A stretch of 64,000 nucleotides of DNA from Vibrio sp. 16 (GTDB taxonomy: Bacteria; Pseudomonadota; Gammaproteobacteria; Enterobacterales; Vibrionaceae), in contig NZ_OY808997.1 of the NCBI RefSeq assembly GCF_963681195.1, positions 124,001 to 188,000 of the forward strand. The letters run 5' to 3'. Positions within the stretch are counted from its first letter, which is position 1. Every line of letters begins with the position of its first letter. The position numbers and the translations under genes were made by a program. Under the pieces are notes generated by a model. That model saw only the letters and a list, made by a program, of their open reading frames with translations. It did not search any database and was not told the origin of the DNA. Below, piece after piece: positions 1 to 10,275 of the stretch.

Positions 1-96
1 TTGACCCACCACGATTCTCATCTAGAAATTCAGAGCGAAGTGGGAGTGGGGAGTAAGTTCTCATTTATCTTGCCACAGCGTTTGGTGGTGAGTTAA
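1..96 (+). CDS. phoR: PhoR sensor histidine kinase, C-terminal end (partial)
   Basis: The window opens inside a reading frame of 31 codons that ends in TAA at 94-96. The peptide contains [14 protein letters not shown], the usual end of a histidine kinase ATPase domain (G2 box and last strand). Its identity as PhoR, the phosphate-responsive kinase that phosphorylates PhoB, is inferred from its place directly before pstS and close to the pst operon. The stop overlaps the pstS start by one base (TAATG), which suggests translational coupling. Only the last 31 residues are visible, so the sensor and His-acceptor domains cannot be checked. Confidence 0.75.
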   Translation: MTHHDSHLEIQSEVGVGSKFSFILPQRLVVS

Positions 97-1052
97 TGAA
101 GTTAGTGCTTACTACGATTCTATCTTCTGTTTTGGCTCTTTCTGCTCATGCTGCTGAATTGTCTGAGTACACAAAAGTGCCGGGCGTCACAGGCACTTTG
201 ACCAGTGTAGGGTCCGACACGTTAGCAGGCATGACAACGCTTTGGGTTGAAGAGTTTAAGCAGCAGTACCCGAGCGTTTATGGTCAGGTTCAAGCGTCAG
301 GTTCATCGACGGCACCGCCAGCCTTGACCGAACGTACGGCACAATTTGGCCCGATGAGTCGCCCAATGCGAAATCGAGAAATCGAAGCGTTCGAGCGAGC
401 GCATGGTTATAAGCCGACAGAGTTACGCGTCGCGATCGATGCGATCGGCATTTTTGTTCATCGAGACAACCCGATCAAAGGGCTGAACTTCTCTCAGCTC
501 GATAGTATTTTCTCTGCCACGCTGCGTTGCGGTGCTAATGCGCCCGTCGAGACGTGGTCAGAGTTGGGGTTAGATTATCAATGGGCCAAGCGTAGCATTC
601 AGTTGTTTGGCCGTAATTCCGTATCAGGAACGTATGGTTACTTTAAGAACAATGCTTTGTGTGGTGGTGACTTTAAGAACAGCGTCAATGAGCAGCCTGG
701 ATCGGCTTCTGTGGTACAGTCGGTGGCTTCTGCTATCAACACCATTGGCTATTCTGGGGTCGGCTATCAGGTGTCGGGAGTAAAGTTACTGCCAGTAGCC
801 AAAAATGGCGCCGACTACATACAAGCAAGCCAAGAGAATATTCTTTCAGGTAAGTACCCACTTTCACGTTACCTTTATGTTTACGTGAATAAACATCCCT
901 CTAAACCGCTTTCTCCCATCGAACGAGAGTTCATTCGTTTCATTTTCTCGGTGCAGGGTCAAGCGTTGGTGAAGAAGGATGGCTACATCCCTATTTCCGC
1001 AGAATTAGCGGAGCAAGAGCTCAAGAAAGTAGGTATTAAGCGCGACCGCTAA
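96..1052 (+). CDS. pstS: PstS-family phosphate-binding periplasmic protein
   Basis: This is a 318-residue protein with a Sec signal peptide (MKLVLTT then a hydrophobic run, likely cleavage after SAHAA). It is the substrate-binding component that would deliver phosphate to PstCAB. The phosphate-binding PBP-like fold is supported by TSVGSDTLAGM near the mature N-terminus, ASGSSTAPPALTERTAQFGPMSR (split here: SGSSTAPPAL, then FGPMSR), and FGRNSVSGTYGYF in the second lobe. Two cysteines (LRCGAN and ALCGGD) could form a disulfide. The start overlaps the phoR stop, so it is probably co-expressed with the phoBR regulators. It is separated from pstCAB by the oppositely oriented ppk-ppx pair. Family assignment is firm. 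Whether it is the main or an accessory PstS is not decidable here. Confidence 0.9.
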   Translation: MKLVLTTILSSVLALSAHAAELSEYTKVPGVTGTLTSVGSDTLAGMTTLWVEEFKQQYPSVYGQVQASGSSTAPPALTERTAQFGPMSRPMRNREIEAFERAHGYKPTELRVAIDAIGIFVHRDNPIKGLNFSQLDSIFSATLRCGANAPVETWSELGLDYQWAKRSIQLFGRNSVSGTYGYFKNNALCGGDFKNSVNEQPGSASVVQSVASAINTIGYSGVGYQVSGVKLLPVAKNGADYIQASQENILSGKYPLSRYLYVYVNKHPSKPLSPIEREFIRFIFSVQGQALVKKDGYIPISAELAEQELKKVGIKRDR

Positions 1053-1067
1053 CCGATCAGTTAGCGG
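1046..1067. terminator. Hairpin at the convergent pstS/ppx ends, no U-tract
   Basis: CCGCTAAC (1046-1053) pairs perfectly with GTTAGCGG (1060-1067) across a 6-nt loop. The pstS stop codon lies in the left arm. Neither strand has a T-run after the stem, so it is at best a weak terminator or a 3'-end stabilising hairpin between two converging genes. Confidence 0.4.
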
Positions 1068-1077
1068 CCACTCAGGT

Positions 1078-2577
1078 TTAAAAGTTTAACGCCCACCCAG
1101 CATTTTCCCACTGCTGCTGTTCTGTCATTAGGTCAGCGTGAAGCAGAAGGTTGTTTTGCAGCCACTGCTCATCTTTTGAGGTGAGTGTCCAAGTATCTCC
1201 TTCAATCGACAACTCAAGCTCCGGAAGTGGGTCATCATTGCGCTGACCGTGGACCAAAATCGCCAGTCGCAAGACGCGGATTAAGCCGATAACATCTTTC
1301 TTCTTGAATAGAGAGAACTCTTCCATCTCGTGAAGTTTAAGGGCTTTACGTTGGAATCGTACTAACATCGCCAACACGCGTTGCTGTTCTTGGTTGAAGC
1401 CGGGCATATAGGTATGGCGCAAAATATACGCGGAATGACGGTGAAACGCTTGCAAGCTGATACTTAAGCCGACTTCGTGCAGTAATGCTCCCCAGTCTAG
1501 CAAGTCAAACAGCTCAGAGCTGCGTTTAATACCCAAGACTTGGTGGACTTGTTGCAGAAACTCTTGCGCTTGTCCTTTGACGCGCGCAGCATGCTCTAAA
1601 TCCACTAGATGCTTACTGGCCAGATTTTCGGTGGTTCGCATACGAATATCCGAACGCTTGAAGTTGTCTTCCATCTCAAACAGTAAGCCCTCTCTCAATG
1701 CGCCTTGAGAAAAATGCATTTCTGAAATCTTGAGCGCTTTGAATATGGCAGACAAAATGGCGACGCCAGCAGCAAAAACCGGTTTTCTTTCCGGTGTTAA
1801 ACCATCAAGTTCGATCTCATCAATGGTTTGCCATTCACACAACTTTTCAATCAGTTTGTCTAGGCGTTTGCTGGTGACAATGCCATCGTCATGGCCCATG
1901 CCAATCAACACTTCACGGATAGCTTTGATGGTTCCTGAAGAACCAAAAGCGATGTCCCAAGCTTTTTTACGATAGCGTGATGCAATGGATTCAAGACGCT
2001 GCTCGGCGGCAAGGGTGGCCTGCGCAAAGTTCTTTTTGGACAGTTTGCTGTTTGCGAAATAACGGTTGGTGTAGCTCACGCAGCCCATCTGTTTGCTGTT
2101 GATAAGCTCTGGCTCGAACCCTTTGCCTATGATCATCTCCGTACTGCCACCGCCGATATCAACGACCAGTTTGGAGTCGGATTCTGGTTGGGTATGCGCG
2201 ACACCTAAATAGATCAGACGGGCTTCTTCGACACCCGGGATCACTTCGATGGGGAAGGGCAATACCTCTTTCGCTCGTTGGAGGAAAATGTGCGCGTTGT
2301 TTGCTTGGCGCAATGTATGGGTGGCGGCTATGCGGACGTTTTCGACGTCAAACCCTTGTAGGCGTTCAGCAAACATGGTTAAGCATTCAAGCCCACGTTC
2401 AATGGCGGCATTGTCTAAATTTTTTTGCGCATCAAGGCCTGAAGCGAGATGAACACGCTGTTTGTGGCGGCTAACGAGTTGCAAATCTTGGTCGACGACA
2501 CGAGCTACCACCATATGGAAACTGTTGGAACCAAGGTCTATCGCAGCAACATCACGAATTTCCTGTGCTTGAGTCAT
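1078..2577 (-). CDS. ppx: Exopolyphosphatase Ppx
   Basis: This 499-residue enzyme belongs to the Ppx/GppA family and releases phosphate from the ends of polyphosphate. The ASKHA-fold signatures are visible: [15 protein letters not shown] near residue 12 (phosphate 1 loop) and [14 protein letters not shown] near residue 138 (phosphate 2 loop). An HD-like C-terminal region contains [10 protein letters not shown]. The length matches E. coli Ppx (about 513). Its start overlaps the end of ppk1 by 26 nt on the same strand, so the two form a coupled ppk-ppx operon, as in E. coli. The pair would synthesise and degrade polyphosphate under the same promoter, with a Pho-box-like site upstream of ppk1. 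Confidence 0.96.
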   Translation of the reverse strand: MTQAQEIRDVAAIDLGSNSFHMVVARVVDQDLQLVSRHKQRVHLASGLDAQKNLDNAAIERGLECLTMFAERLQGFDVENVRIAATHTLRQANNAHIFLQRAKEVLPFPIEVIPGVEEARLIYLGVAHTQPESDSKLVVDIGGGSTEMIIGKGFEPELINSKQMGCVSYTNRYFANSKLSKKNFAQATLAAEQRLESIASRYRKKAWDIAFGSSGTIKAIREVLIGMGHDDGIVTSKRLDKLIEKLCEWQTIDEIELDGLTPERKPVFAAGVAILSAIFKALKISEMHFSQGALREGLLFEMEDNFKRSDIRMRTTENLASKHLVDLEHAARVKGQAQEFLQQVHQVLGIKRSSELFDLLDWGALLHEVGLSISLQAFHRHSAYILRHTYMPGFNQEQQRVLAMLVRFQRKALKLHEMEEFSLFKKKDVIGLIRVLRLAILVHGQRNDDPLPELELSIEGDTWTLTSKDEQWLQNNLLLHADLMTEQQQWENAGWALNF

Positions 2578-4669
2578 AACTCTCCGACTGCTGTTTACGT
2601 TTTTGATTTTTCGTTTGTTTCTCTACTTGTTTAAGATAGTCGTAAATGGCAATTTGTGAGCGAAGTTTCTTGCGATTTCCACGCGGAACATAGGTATTGC
2701 TCATTTCTTTGTCTATCCAACGCGCCTTTACTGTATCGGTAAAGTGAATGTTAATGATATCAATAATGCGTTGTTTAAGACGTGGGTCACGAACTGGCGC
2801 GGTTACTTCAATTCGGTGATCGATGTTGCGAGTCATCCAGTCGGCGGAAGAAATGTAAACCTGCGGGTCACCATCGTTGTGTGTGACGAGCACCCTAGGA
2901 TGCTCTAAGAAGCGGTCAACAATACTGATGATTTTGATGTTGTCACTGATCCCTTCGACGCCCGGAACCAGAGAACACATTCCGCGAATGATCATATTCA
3001 CTTCAACTCCAGAAGCGCTCGCGCCGTAGAGTTTGTTGATAAGCCCCTTATCCACCAAGTTGTTCACTTTTAGGGTGATTGACGCCGGTTTGCCGATTTT
3101 CGCGTTTGCAATCTCTGCATCAATAAGACGATATAACTGCTTGCGCGAGTTGCGTGGTGACACAATCAGGTGTTCAAACTTGACGGGGCGGTATGGGTTT
3201 TCAATGTAACCGAAGACGCTACGCACCTCATTGGTGATTTCTGGGTCCGCGGTTAGCAGGGCAAAGTCAGTGTAGATGCGAGCGGTTTTCTCATGGAAGT
3301 TACCCGTACCAATGTGAGCGTAGCGTACGATCTCTTCTTCTTCACGGCGGCTGATGAGAAGAAGTTTTGAGTGAATCTTCAAACCGGGCGCGCCGAAAAT
3401 TACGTGTACTCCAGCGTCGGTGAGGATTCGCGCCCACTCGATGTTGGCTTCTTCGTCGAAACGAGCTTGCAGCTCAACTACCACGGTGACCTGTTTACCG
3501 TTGTGAACCGCATCGATGAGCGAGTTCATCAAACGAGAGTGTTTTGCGACACGGTAAATGTTGATTTTGATGCTCAGAACCTTAGGGTCGAATGAAGCTT
3601 GGCGTACCAATTCAGAGATATGTTCAAAGGTGTGATACGGGTAGTAGAGCAGAATATCTTGATTTTTGATCGCATCGAACTTGTTGGCATAGCCGTCGAA
3701 GTCGGCGCATTTCATCGGCGGCAGAGGTTTGTTTTCGAGGTAGTCACGTCCAACGTTAGGGAAGCCGATAAAGTCTTTGAAGTTGTGGTAGCGACCACCA
3801 GGGATCAAGCTGTCGTAGTTGGAGATTTGCAATTTATCACATAAGAAATCGAGCATTTCGCTTGGCATATCACGTTCATAAACGAAACGCACTGGCATCG
3901 CGGTCAGGCGCTGACTTAACCCCTCAGACATTTGTTCAAGCAGACTGTGTTCCACTTCATGGCTCAGATCGTATTCGGCGTCGCGAGTCATTTTCACGGC
4001 GTAGCCATTGAGCTCGTCGTAATCGAAGAAGCCACTAAACAGTTCGTCTAAACAGTAACGAATAATGTTGTCGAGTAAGATGATGGTTTTGCGCCGCTTG
4101 CCCTTTTGTTCTGGAACCATAACAAAGCGCGGTAGGTGATCGGTGGGGATTTCAATAAGCGCGTAATCGCTCTGTTCTTCTTTATGTAAATCGACAGCGA
4201 TGTAGGCGTATTCATCTTTGAGGAACTGCAGCACATCGATATCTTCACGGAGTAACAGTGGGGTGATATGCGGAAGCACCTCATTACTGAAATATTTTTT
4301 GACCCACTTTTGTTGCACTTCATCCAGCTGCGTCTCGTTTACGAGAAAGATTCGACGTCTCGCCATCTCTCTGATCAAGTCTGCGTAGAGCTCATCAAAA
4401 CGTTCATTGAGTCGCAGCGCTTTGGTCTGCATTTTCGTCAGCAGGTGTTTGGAATTATCATTGCCGCCACGCTCTTGGTTAATCAAAATTCGGCGTTTAA
4501 CGTCGGCGAATCTGACTTTATAGAACTCATCTAAGTTATTGGAGAATATGCCTAAAAAACGAATTCTCTCAATCAAGGGTACGTCTTTGTCTGCCGCTTC
4601 TTGGAGGACTCGCTCATTGAATGATAACCAGCTCAATTCCTTTTCGATGTAGAGTTTTTCTGCGCTCAT
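2552..4669 (-). CDS. ppk: Polyphosphate kinase 1
   Basis: This 705-residue PPK1 reversibly moves the gamma phosphate of ATP onto polyphosphate, working at the inner face of the membrane. The N-terminal domain begins [18 protein letters not shown], as in E. coli PPK. The phosphorylated active-site histidine is in [11 protein letters not shown] (His433). The second conserved histidine is in DRFLEHPR (His590). The C-terminus keeps [13 protein letters not shown] and [12 protein letters not shown]. The length fits the family (about 690). It is first in a ppk-ppx pair and divergent from pstC. A Pho-box-like site on its own strand lies 80-98 nt upstream of the ATG, so PhoB control is likely. Confidence 0.97.
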   Translation of the reverse strand: MSAEKLYIEKELSWLSFNERVLQEAADKDVPLIERIRFLGIFSNNLDEFYKVRFADVKRRILINQERGGNDNSKHLLTKMQTKALRLNERFDELYADLIREMARRRIFLVNETQLDEVQQKWVKKYFSNEVLPHITPLLLREDIDVLQFLKDEYAYIAVDLHKEEQSDYALIEIPTDHLPRFVMVPEQKGKRRKTIILLDNIIRYCLDELFSGFFDYDELNGYAVKMTRDAEYDLSHEVEHSLLEQMSEGLSQRLTAMPVRFVYERDMPSEMLDFLCDKLQISNYDSLIPGGRYHNFKDFIGFPNVGRDYLENKPLPPMKCADFDGYANKFDAIKNQDILLYYPYHTFEHISELVRQASFDPKVLSIKINIYRVAKHSRLMNSLIDAVHNGKQVTVVVELQARFDEEANIEWARILTDAGVHVIFGAPGLKIHSKLLLISRREEEEIVRYAHIGTGNFHEKTARIYTDFALLTADPEITNEVRSVFGYIENPYRPVKFEHLIVSPRNSRKQLYRLIDAEIANAKIGKPASITLKVNNLVDKGLINKLYGASASGVEVNMIIRGMCSLVPGVEGISDNIKIISIVDRFLEHPRVLVTHNDGDPQVYISSADWMTRNIDHRIEVTAPVRDPRLKQRIIDIINIHFTDTVKARWIDKEMSNTYVPRGNRKKLRSQIAIYDYLKQVEKQTKNQKRKQQSESYDSSTGNS

Positions 4670-4749
4670 GAACGTACCTTTTTAACCTGACTGACGAAGA
4701 GAGTGAGGGGGGCGATTCCCTTTAAGCGTAAGCAAATTAAGATCTTTGT

Positions 4750-4767
4750 GTGACATTTTTATTGCAA
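4750..4767 (-). promoter_or_regulatory. Pho-box-like site facing ppk1
   Basis: Read on the minus strand the site is TTGCAATAAAAATGTCAC. It matches the PhoB consensus CTGTCATAWAWCTGTCAC at about 14 of 18 positions, including the whole downstream TGTCAC half. It lies 81 nt before the ppk start. The assignment is by eye against the E. coli consensus. Confidence 0.55.
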
Positions 4768-4803
4768 TTTTTTATTGCATTGTTTTCAGCAGTTTAATGC
4801 GAT

Positions 4804-4821
4804 CTGTAATATAATTGTCAC
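4804..4821 (+). promoter_or_regulatory. Pho box upstream of pstC
   Basis: CTGTAATATAATTGTCAC matches the PhoB consensus at 16 of 18 positions, with two TGT-type half-sites 11 nt apart. It lies 47 nt before the pstC ATG, a normal position for PhoB activation in place of a -35 element. It would switch on pstCAB-phoU when phosphate is low. Confidence 0.8.
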
Positions 4822-4868
4822 CTAAATTAAATATTATACGTCTGGGCAAATCTAGTTAAGTGGGACAA

Positions 4869-7052
4869 ATGGCTAAAGCCGAATTTTCATTGCGAGAACG
4901 TGATCGTAAGCGACTAATTAAAGATCGTTTTGTTCGGCTTGCAGTATCGACCGGAGGAGTCGGCGTTTTGGCGGCTCTCGTTTTGATCTTCGTCTATCTG
5001 GCGATGATGGTCTTGCCTCTGTTTGCTGATGCCCAATTTTCCCCAAATATCGCCCGCAAAAACATTCACCACACTCAATCACTCGCGCTGGGCGTGGACG
5101 ATTATGGCGAGCATGCGTTTGTGGTGTCGCGTGACGGCAATGTGGACTTTTGGCGATTAGATGCCCAATCTGACTCGCCGGAATTTCGTCAGAGTGTTGC
5201 TTCAGACTTTCCATTGTTTGCTCAGTCGGTGGCTTCTCAAGGCTGGTTTGCCTTTGCCAATGAAGCTGGAGAAGTTCAAATCTTTCGTCCAGAAATGAAC
5301 AGCACCCTAGAAGGGCAAGCGCGTGTTTTTAAGCCGAGAGTTGAAACGTTTAAGACGGCTTTACGCTTTAATGAATCCTCGCCACTGACCGCTCTGAGTT
5401 TCTCCGTTGACGCTTCTCCGACCTTGGCTGGCTTTTTTGCGGACAAGTCGGTGGTAGTGCAGTGGCTCAACGCACAAGGTCAAGAGCAGCGCTATCGTTT
5501 CAATGTCCCCTTTCCTAACTTAGACCAAATTTTATTGACTCCGGATGGTTCGACCCTGTATCTGCGTAGCGGCTCTGAGCTGGTGGTCGCGAAAAAGACA
5601 GAATCTGAGTTTATTACTCGTGAGGTCGTAGACTTAAGCCTCGGTCAAGAAAAGCACGCGGTGACCGATATTAACCTACTCAGCGGAGCGTATTCTTTGT
5701 TGGTCAGTCATGCTGATGGGCTGGTCTCGCAATGGTTTGATGTGCTCGAAGATGGCCAGCGAAACTTAACCCATATCCGCGAATTTAAGTTGGCATCTGA
5801 GCTGCAATTTCTCCTGCCCGATATTTATCGCAAAGGTTTTTACAGTTTCTACATCAACGGCACGGTGCAAAGCCATTACACCACGAGCGAAAAACTGGTG
5901 ATGTTCAACCGCGCCTACGATAAAGCGCCCGATCTCGCGGCGATGTCGAGCAATGAAAAGTATCTGGTTGCGATTACCGGCTCGACCATTTCGTTAGCAG
6001 GTATTGATAATCCGTTTCCTGAAATTTCAGTTTCGTCGCTTTGGCAGAAAGTCTGGTATGAAAGCTACCCTGAGCCACAGTATGTATGGCAAACCACTTC
6101 CGCCAACGATGAGTTCGAAGCTAAGTTCAGCTTGGTTCCGATAGCGTTTGGTACCTTGAAAGCGGCGGCGTTTGCGATGCTGTTTGCTGTGCCAATTGCA
6201 GTATTTGGCGCGATCTACACCGCCTATTTTATGACGCCGAAAATGCGCCGCGTCGTGAAACCTTCGATTGAACTCATGGAGGCACTGCCTACGGTGATTA
6301 TCGGCTTCTTAGCCGGGCTTTGGTTTGCGCCCATCGTTGAGCGCAATCTTGCTGCAGTTATTGCTTTGATGCTGTTTTTACCACTGTCGACCGTTATTGT
6401 TGGTGCGATTTGGCACAAGTTGCCACGCGCTTGGGTAGGACGTTTTCCCAATGGATTGCATGCGATGATCTTGATGCCAGTGATCGTCGTGTTGGCTGTC
6501 ATCATTCTTTCTCAAAGTGCCAACATCGAGCAGTGGCTTTTCGCTGGCGATGTGCGCGTCTATCTTGCAGAGCACGGCATTGATTTTGATCAGCGCAACG
6601 CTTTGGTGGTTGGCTTTGCGATGGGTTTTGCTGTGATTCCCACGATTTTTACCATCGCCGAAGATGCCATTTTCTCTGTGCCAAAGCACTTGTCGGATGG
6701 CTCCCTCGCTTTGGGAGCGACGCCTTGGCAGACCCTCATTCACGTTGTTCTACTTACAGCCAGTCCGGGAATTTTTTCAGCCATCATGATGGGGCTTGGG
6801 CGTGCAGTAGGCGAGACCATGATTGTCCTGATGGCGACAGGTAACACACCAATTATGGATTGGAATATTCTTGAAGGGATGCGTACCTTGTCTGCGACTA
6901 TCGCGGTAGAAATGCCTGAGTCTGAGGTTGGAAGCTCCCATTATCGAATTCTATTTTTGGCTGCGTTAATTTTGCTGATTTTCACCTTTGCAGTGAACTC
7001 AATCGCTGAGTGGGTAAGACAACGATTGAGAGAGAAATACCGTGCGTTGTAA
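4869..7052 (+). CDS. pstC: Phosphate ABC transporter permease PstC, long form
   Basis: This is a 727-residue membrane protein, more than twice E. coli PstC (319). Residues 20-50 form one membrane segment. Residues of about 55-400 are a soluble, strand-rich region with WD/propeller-like stretches such as VVSRDGNVDFWRLD and LSFSVDASPTLAGFFADKS, presumably periplasmic. The rest is a typical multi-span BPD permease domain with the PstC-like GFLAGLWFAP and the EAA-type loop LGATPWQTLIHVVLLTASPGI. I chose ATG 4869 over GTG 4860 because TAAGTGGG sits 7 nt upstream as a ribosome site. It is first in pstC-pstA-pstB-phoU behind a strong Pho box. The long form is known in several gammaproteobacteria; the role of the extra domain is unclear. 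Confidence 0.93.
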   Translation: MAKAEFSLRERDRKRLIKDRFVRLAVSTGGVGVLAALVLIFVYLAMMVLPLFADAQFSPNIARKNIHHTQSLALGVDDYGEHAFVVSRDGNVDFWRLDAQSDSPEFRQSVASDFPLFAQSVASQGWFAFANEAGEVQIFRPEMNSTLEGQARVFKPRVETFKTALRFNESSPLTALSFSVDASPTLAGFFADKSVVVQWLNAQGQEQRYRFNVPFPNLDQILLTPDGSTLYLRSGSELVVAKKTESEFITREVVDLSLGQEKHAVTDINLLSGAYSLLVSHADGLVSQWFDVLEDGQRNLTHIREFKLASELQFLLPDIYRKGFYSFYINGTVQSHYTTSEKLVMFNRAYDKAPDLAAMSSNEKYLVAITGSTISLAGIDNPFPEISVSSLWQKVWYESYPEPQYVWQTTSANDEFEAKFSLVPIAFGTLKAAAFAMLFAVPIAVFGAIYTAYFMTPKMRRVVKPSIELMEALPTVIIGFLAGLWFAPIVERNLAAVIALMLFLPLSTVIVGAIWHKLPRAWVGRFPNGLHAMILMPVIVVLAVIILSQSANIEQWLFAGDVRVYLAEHGIDFDQRNALVVGFAMGFAVIPTIFTIAEDAIFSVPKHLSDGSLALGATPWQTLIHVVLLTASPGIFSAIMMGLGRAVGETMIVLMATGNTPIMDWNILEGMRTLSATIAVEMPESEVGSSHYRILFLAALILLIFTFAVNSIAEWVRQRLREKYRAL

Positions 7053-7078
7053 TCGAATTTTTGTGGGAAGCGTTATTT

Positions 7079-8722
7079 GTGTTTAAGTGGCTAAAATCGG
7101 GTTCACCTTGGATATGGTTAACAGGCGGTGCGGTGAGCATCAGCTTGTTGTCTGTGTTGGGGCTGTTATTGCTGATTGGCTGGAAGGGGCTCTCTTACTT
7201 TTGGCCAGCGCCACTTTATCAATGGCAAACCCAGCAAGGGGATAGTCTAGTGGGTCAACTCTACGCCGAAGAGTATGTACCTATAAGCCACTTGCGAGAG
7301 ATGGACATTATTCTGCCCGCGACGGTAGAAGAAAAAGGGCAGGTCAAACGTCTCAGTATCAAGGTGGCCAACCGAGATATCTACCCTGCGGATTTTATCT
7401 CACTGTTGGAATTAGACTTGCTCGAAGCAACGCGACCGCAAGGCTGGGCTGTAGTGGAGCGGACGCGTGGGGGAGACTTCTTTGGTATCCCTCGTGGCTA
7501 CTATCACGGTGAAGAGGTTTCTGGCGATCATTTAACCTATATTACTCGCGGTTTGGCTTTTGCAGGTGAGCTGCGTGACGACATTGATCGATTGGTCACC
7601 AAGCAAATTCGTGTCTTGAGTGGTCAAGCTGAGCAATTGCGCTTGGAGAAACGCCGACGAGAGTTGAATGGAAAACTCGATCAAGCCTTTATCACCCGCT
7701 ACGACACGCAGACCCGTATCATCAGCCAGCAACTTGTTGATATGGAAGCCGAGTTAGATCGATTGAGATCGCAACTGCTCGAACAAGGGCTGGTGATTGA
7801 AGATATGCATGGCGATCAATACCGAATTCCTTTGAGCGATATTCTCGATATTTGGTATCCGAATCAGATGTCGATGTTGGATAAAATTGGCCATTGGGCA
7901 CAGCAAGCGTGGAAGTTCTTGTCTAGCGACCCTCGTGAGTCCAACTCTGAAGGTGGGGTTTTCCCTGCAATGTTTGGTACGGTTTTGATGGTACTGATCA
8001 TGTCGATCGTTGTGATGCCGTTAGGGGTTATTGCGGCGGTGTATCTTCATGAGTACGCGAAGAACAACGCATTTACACGAATCATCCGTGTGGCAGTGAT
8101 TAACCTTGCAGGTGTCCCATCGATTGTATACGGTGTGTTTGGTTTGGGCTTTTTTGTCTACACCTTAGGTGGCTCAATTGATGCGTTGTTTTACACCGAG
8201 CATTTACCATCGCCGACCTTTGGTACTCCGGGTCTGTTGTGGTCGGCATTGACACTTGCGGTGTTGACACTTCCTGTCGTGATTGTCGCGACTGAGGAAG
8301 GGTTAACTCGAATCCCAAGCTCCGTTAGACATGGTTCACTGGCGTTGGGTGCGACGCAATTTGAAACCATGTGGCGTATCGTTCTGCCTATGGCAAGCCC
8401 TGCAATTATCACCGGACTTATTCTTGCGGTTGCTCGCGCAGCGGGCGAAGTGGCGCCATTGATGCTCGTTGGTGTGGTTAAGTTGGCTTCGACACTGCCT
8501 GTTGATAGTCAGTTTCCGTTTCTACACTTAGAAAGAAAGTTTATGCACCTAGGCTTTCATATCTACGATGTTGGCTTTCAAACCACCAATATTGAGGCAG
8601 CAAGACCGTTGGTTTATGCGACCTCTTTCTTGCTCGTGACGGTCATCATTGGACTTAACTTAACGGCAATCAGTATTCGTAATAACTTGCGTGAAAAATA
8701 CCGCACATTAGGACAAGATTAG
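7079..8722 (+). CDS. pstA: Phosphate ABC transporter permease PstA, long form
   Basis: This is a 547-residue permease partner of PstC (E. coli PstA is 296). One N-terminal membrane segment is followed by a soluble insert of about 250 residues. The insert includes a predicted coiled coil near residues 170-245 (LRLEKRRRELNGKLDQAF, then QQLVDMEAELDRLRSQL). The C-terminal half is the permease core with LAGVPSIVYGVFGLGFF and the EAA loop LGATQFETMWRIVLPMASPAI. GTG 7079 is chosen because GGGAAG lies 8 nt upstream. A longer frame from 7010 would overlap pstC by 43 nt and has no such site. pstB follows after 3 nt. Confidence 0.92.
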   Translation: MFKWLKSGSPWIWLTGGAVSISLLSVLGLLLLIGWKGLSYFWPAPLYQWQTQQGDSLVGQLYAEEYVPISHLREMDIILPATVEEKGQVKRLSIKVANRDIYPADFISLLELDLLEATRPQGWAVVERTRGGDFFGIPRGYYHGEEVSGDHLTYITRGLAFAGELRDDIDRLVTKQIRVLSGQAEQLRLEKRRRELNGKLDQAFITRYDTQTRIISQQLVDMEAELDRLRSQLLEQGLVIEDMHGDQYRIPLSDILDIWYPNQMSMLDKIGHWAQQAWKFLSSDPRESNSEGGVFPAMFGTVLMVLIMSIVVMPLGVIAAVYLHEYAKNNAFTRIIRVAVINLAGVPSIVYGVFGLGFFVYTLGGSIDALFYTEHLPSPTFGTPGLLWSALTLAVLTLPVVIVATEEGLTRIPSSVRHGSLALGATQFETMWRIVLPMASPAIITGLILAVARAAGEVAPLMLVGVVKLASTLPVDSQFPFLHLERKFMHLGFHIYDVGFQTTNIEAARPLVYATSFLLVTVIIGLNLTAISIRNNLREKYRTLGQD

Positions 8723-8725
8723 AGC

Positions 8726-9544
8726 ATGTTTTCAGTCGATCAAACATTGGGCTATCAGCCGCCATTAGATGTAAATAATTTGAGCGATGAGCAGACCTCG
8801 ATTTCGATCGAGGGGCTTAACTTGTTCTATCAAAATGCTCAGGCGCTCACCGATATTTCGATGCGAATCCCGAAAGGTCAGGTGACTGCGTTTATCGGCC
8901 CGTCAGGTTGCGGTAAGTCGACGCTGCTTCGCTGCATCAATCGTATGAACGACTTAGTGGAAGGGTGTCAGGTATCTGGCAAAGTAAAACTGCACAATAA
9001 AAATGTCTATGACGCTGACGTTGATGTCGCCACCTTACGTCGCCGAGTTGGCATGGTGTTTCAAAGACCGAATCCATTCCCGAAATCGATCTATGAAAAC
9101 GTTGTTTATGGCTTGCGTCTTCAAGGCATTAAAAATAGCCGAGTCTTGGATGATGCAGTAGAGCGTTCGCTCCGATCCGCCGCTTTGTGGGATGAGGTTA
9201 AAGACCGATTACACGAAAATGCGTTTGGTTTGTCTGGCGGTCAGCAGCAGCGTTTGGTGATTGCAAGAGCGATTGCGATTGAGCCCGAGGTTTTATTATT
9301 GGATGAGCCAACATCCGCGTTGGACCCGATTTCGACGCTAACCATTGAAGAGCTGATCAATGATTTAAAAACCAAGTACACGGTTGTGATCGTCACGCAC
9401 AACATGCAGCAGGCAGCTCGTGTGAGCGATCATACGGCGTTCATCCACATGGGTAAGTTGATAGAGTACTCAGATACTGACTCTATTTTTACCTCACCAT
9501 TGAAAAAGCAGACCGAAGACTATATTACAGGTAGATACGGTTAA
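8726..9544 (+). CDS. pstB: Phosphate ABC transporter ATP-binding protein PstB
   Basis: This 272-residue ATPase drives the PstSCAB importer. Walker A is GPSGCGKST (58-66), the signature is LSGGQQQR (169-176), Walker B is VLLLDEP (189-195) and the switch histidine is in VIVTHN (225). The PstB-specific [15 protein letters not shown] follows the Q-loop. An N-terminal extension of about 25 residues precedes the core, so the protein is slightly longer than the E. coli one (257). It sits 3 nt after pstA and 27 nt before phoU. Confidence 0.97.
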   Translation: MFSVDQTLGYQPPLDVNNLSDEQTSISIEGLNLFYQNAQALTDISMRIPKGQVTAFIGPSGCGKSTLLRCINRMNDLVEGCQVSGKVKLHNKNVYDADVDVATLRRRVGMVFQRPNPFPKSIYENVVYGLRLQGIKNSRVLDDAVERSLRSAALWDEVKDRLHENAFGLSGGQQQRLVIARAIAIEPEVLLLDEPTSALDPISTLTIEELINDLKTKYTVVIVTHNMQQAARVSDHTAFIHMGKLIEYSDTDSIFTSPLKKQTEDYITGRYG

Positions 9545-9571
9545 TACACTTATAGGATTTAAGGATAATTA

Positions 9572-10270
9572 ATGAACTTTGGGCGCCATATTTCAGGTCA
9601 ATTTAATGTCGAACTCGAATCCATTCGAACCCATGTTCTTACTATGGGCGGATTAGTAGAGCAGCAATTGTCGTTTGCGATGCAAGCTCTGCACAAAGAA
9701 GACATTGAGTTAGCGCGCAAAGTGGTCCGCGATGATCATAAAGTGAACGCGATGGAAGTGTCGATTGACGAAGCTTGCACTCGGATCATTGCCAAGCGTC
9801 AGCCAACGGCCAAAGATTTGCGCCTCATTATGGCGATCATCAAAACCATCACCGACCTTGAGCGTATTGGGGATGTGGCGACGAAAATCGCCTATGTTGC
9901 GATAGAGAGCCCATCTTCTAAAGAGCGTCAGTTTCAAGTGTCGCTTGAACCCTTGTGTCGCCAAGCCATTGCCATGTTACACCAAGTGCTGGATGCCTTT
10001 GCACGAATGGATGTCGATGCCGCCGCTGAAGTGTATAAGCTTGATGACAAGATAGACGCGGAATATGAAGCGGTCATTCGCCAGCTAATGACCTACATGA
10101 TGGAAGATCCTAAGAACATTCCGAATATCTTGCAGGTCATGTGGTCTGCGCGTGCGATTGAGCGCGTGGGCGATCGTTGTCAAAACATTTGTGAGTACAT
10201 CATCTACTTTGTCAAAGGCAAAGATGTTCGCCACTTGGGCGAACAAAGTATTGATGATGCGTTGAAATAA
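9572..10270 (+). CDS. phoU: Phosphate-specific transport regulator PhoU
   Basis: This 232-residue all-helical protein has two PhoU repeats. The conserved metal-binding helices carry [11 protein letters not shown] near residue 93 and [14 protein letters not shown] near 196. PhoU links the PstSCAB transporter to PhoR and keeps the Pho regulon off when phosphate is plentiful. The ribosome site AAGGAT precedes the ATG. It is the last gene of the pst operon and converges on the PPK2 gene with only 5 nt between stop codons, so transcripts may overlap. Confidence 0.96.
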   Translation: MNFGRHISGQFNVELESIRTHVLTMGGLVEQQLSFAMQALHKEDIELARKVVRDDHKVNAMEVSIDEACTRIIAKRQPTAKDLRLIMAIIKTITDLERIGDVATKIAYVAIESPSSKERQFQVSLEPLCRQAIAMLHQVLDAFARMDVDAAAEVYKLDDKIDAEYEAVIRQLMTYMMEDPKNIPNILQVMWSARAIERVGDRCQNICEYIIYFVKGKDVRHLGEQSIDDALK

Positions 10271-10275
10271 AATTT

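Noticed and set aside
6378..6743. 121-codon frame antisense to pstC
   Set aside because: It sits opposite the conserved permease core and has no features of its own.
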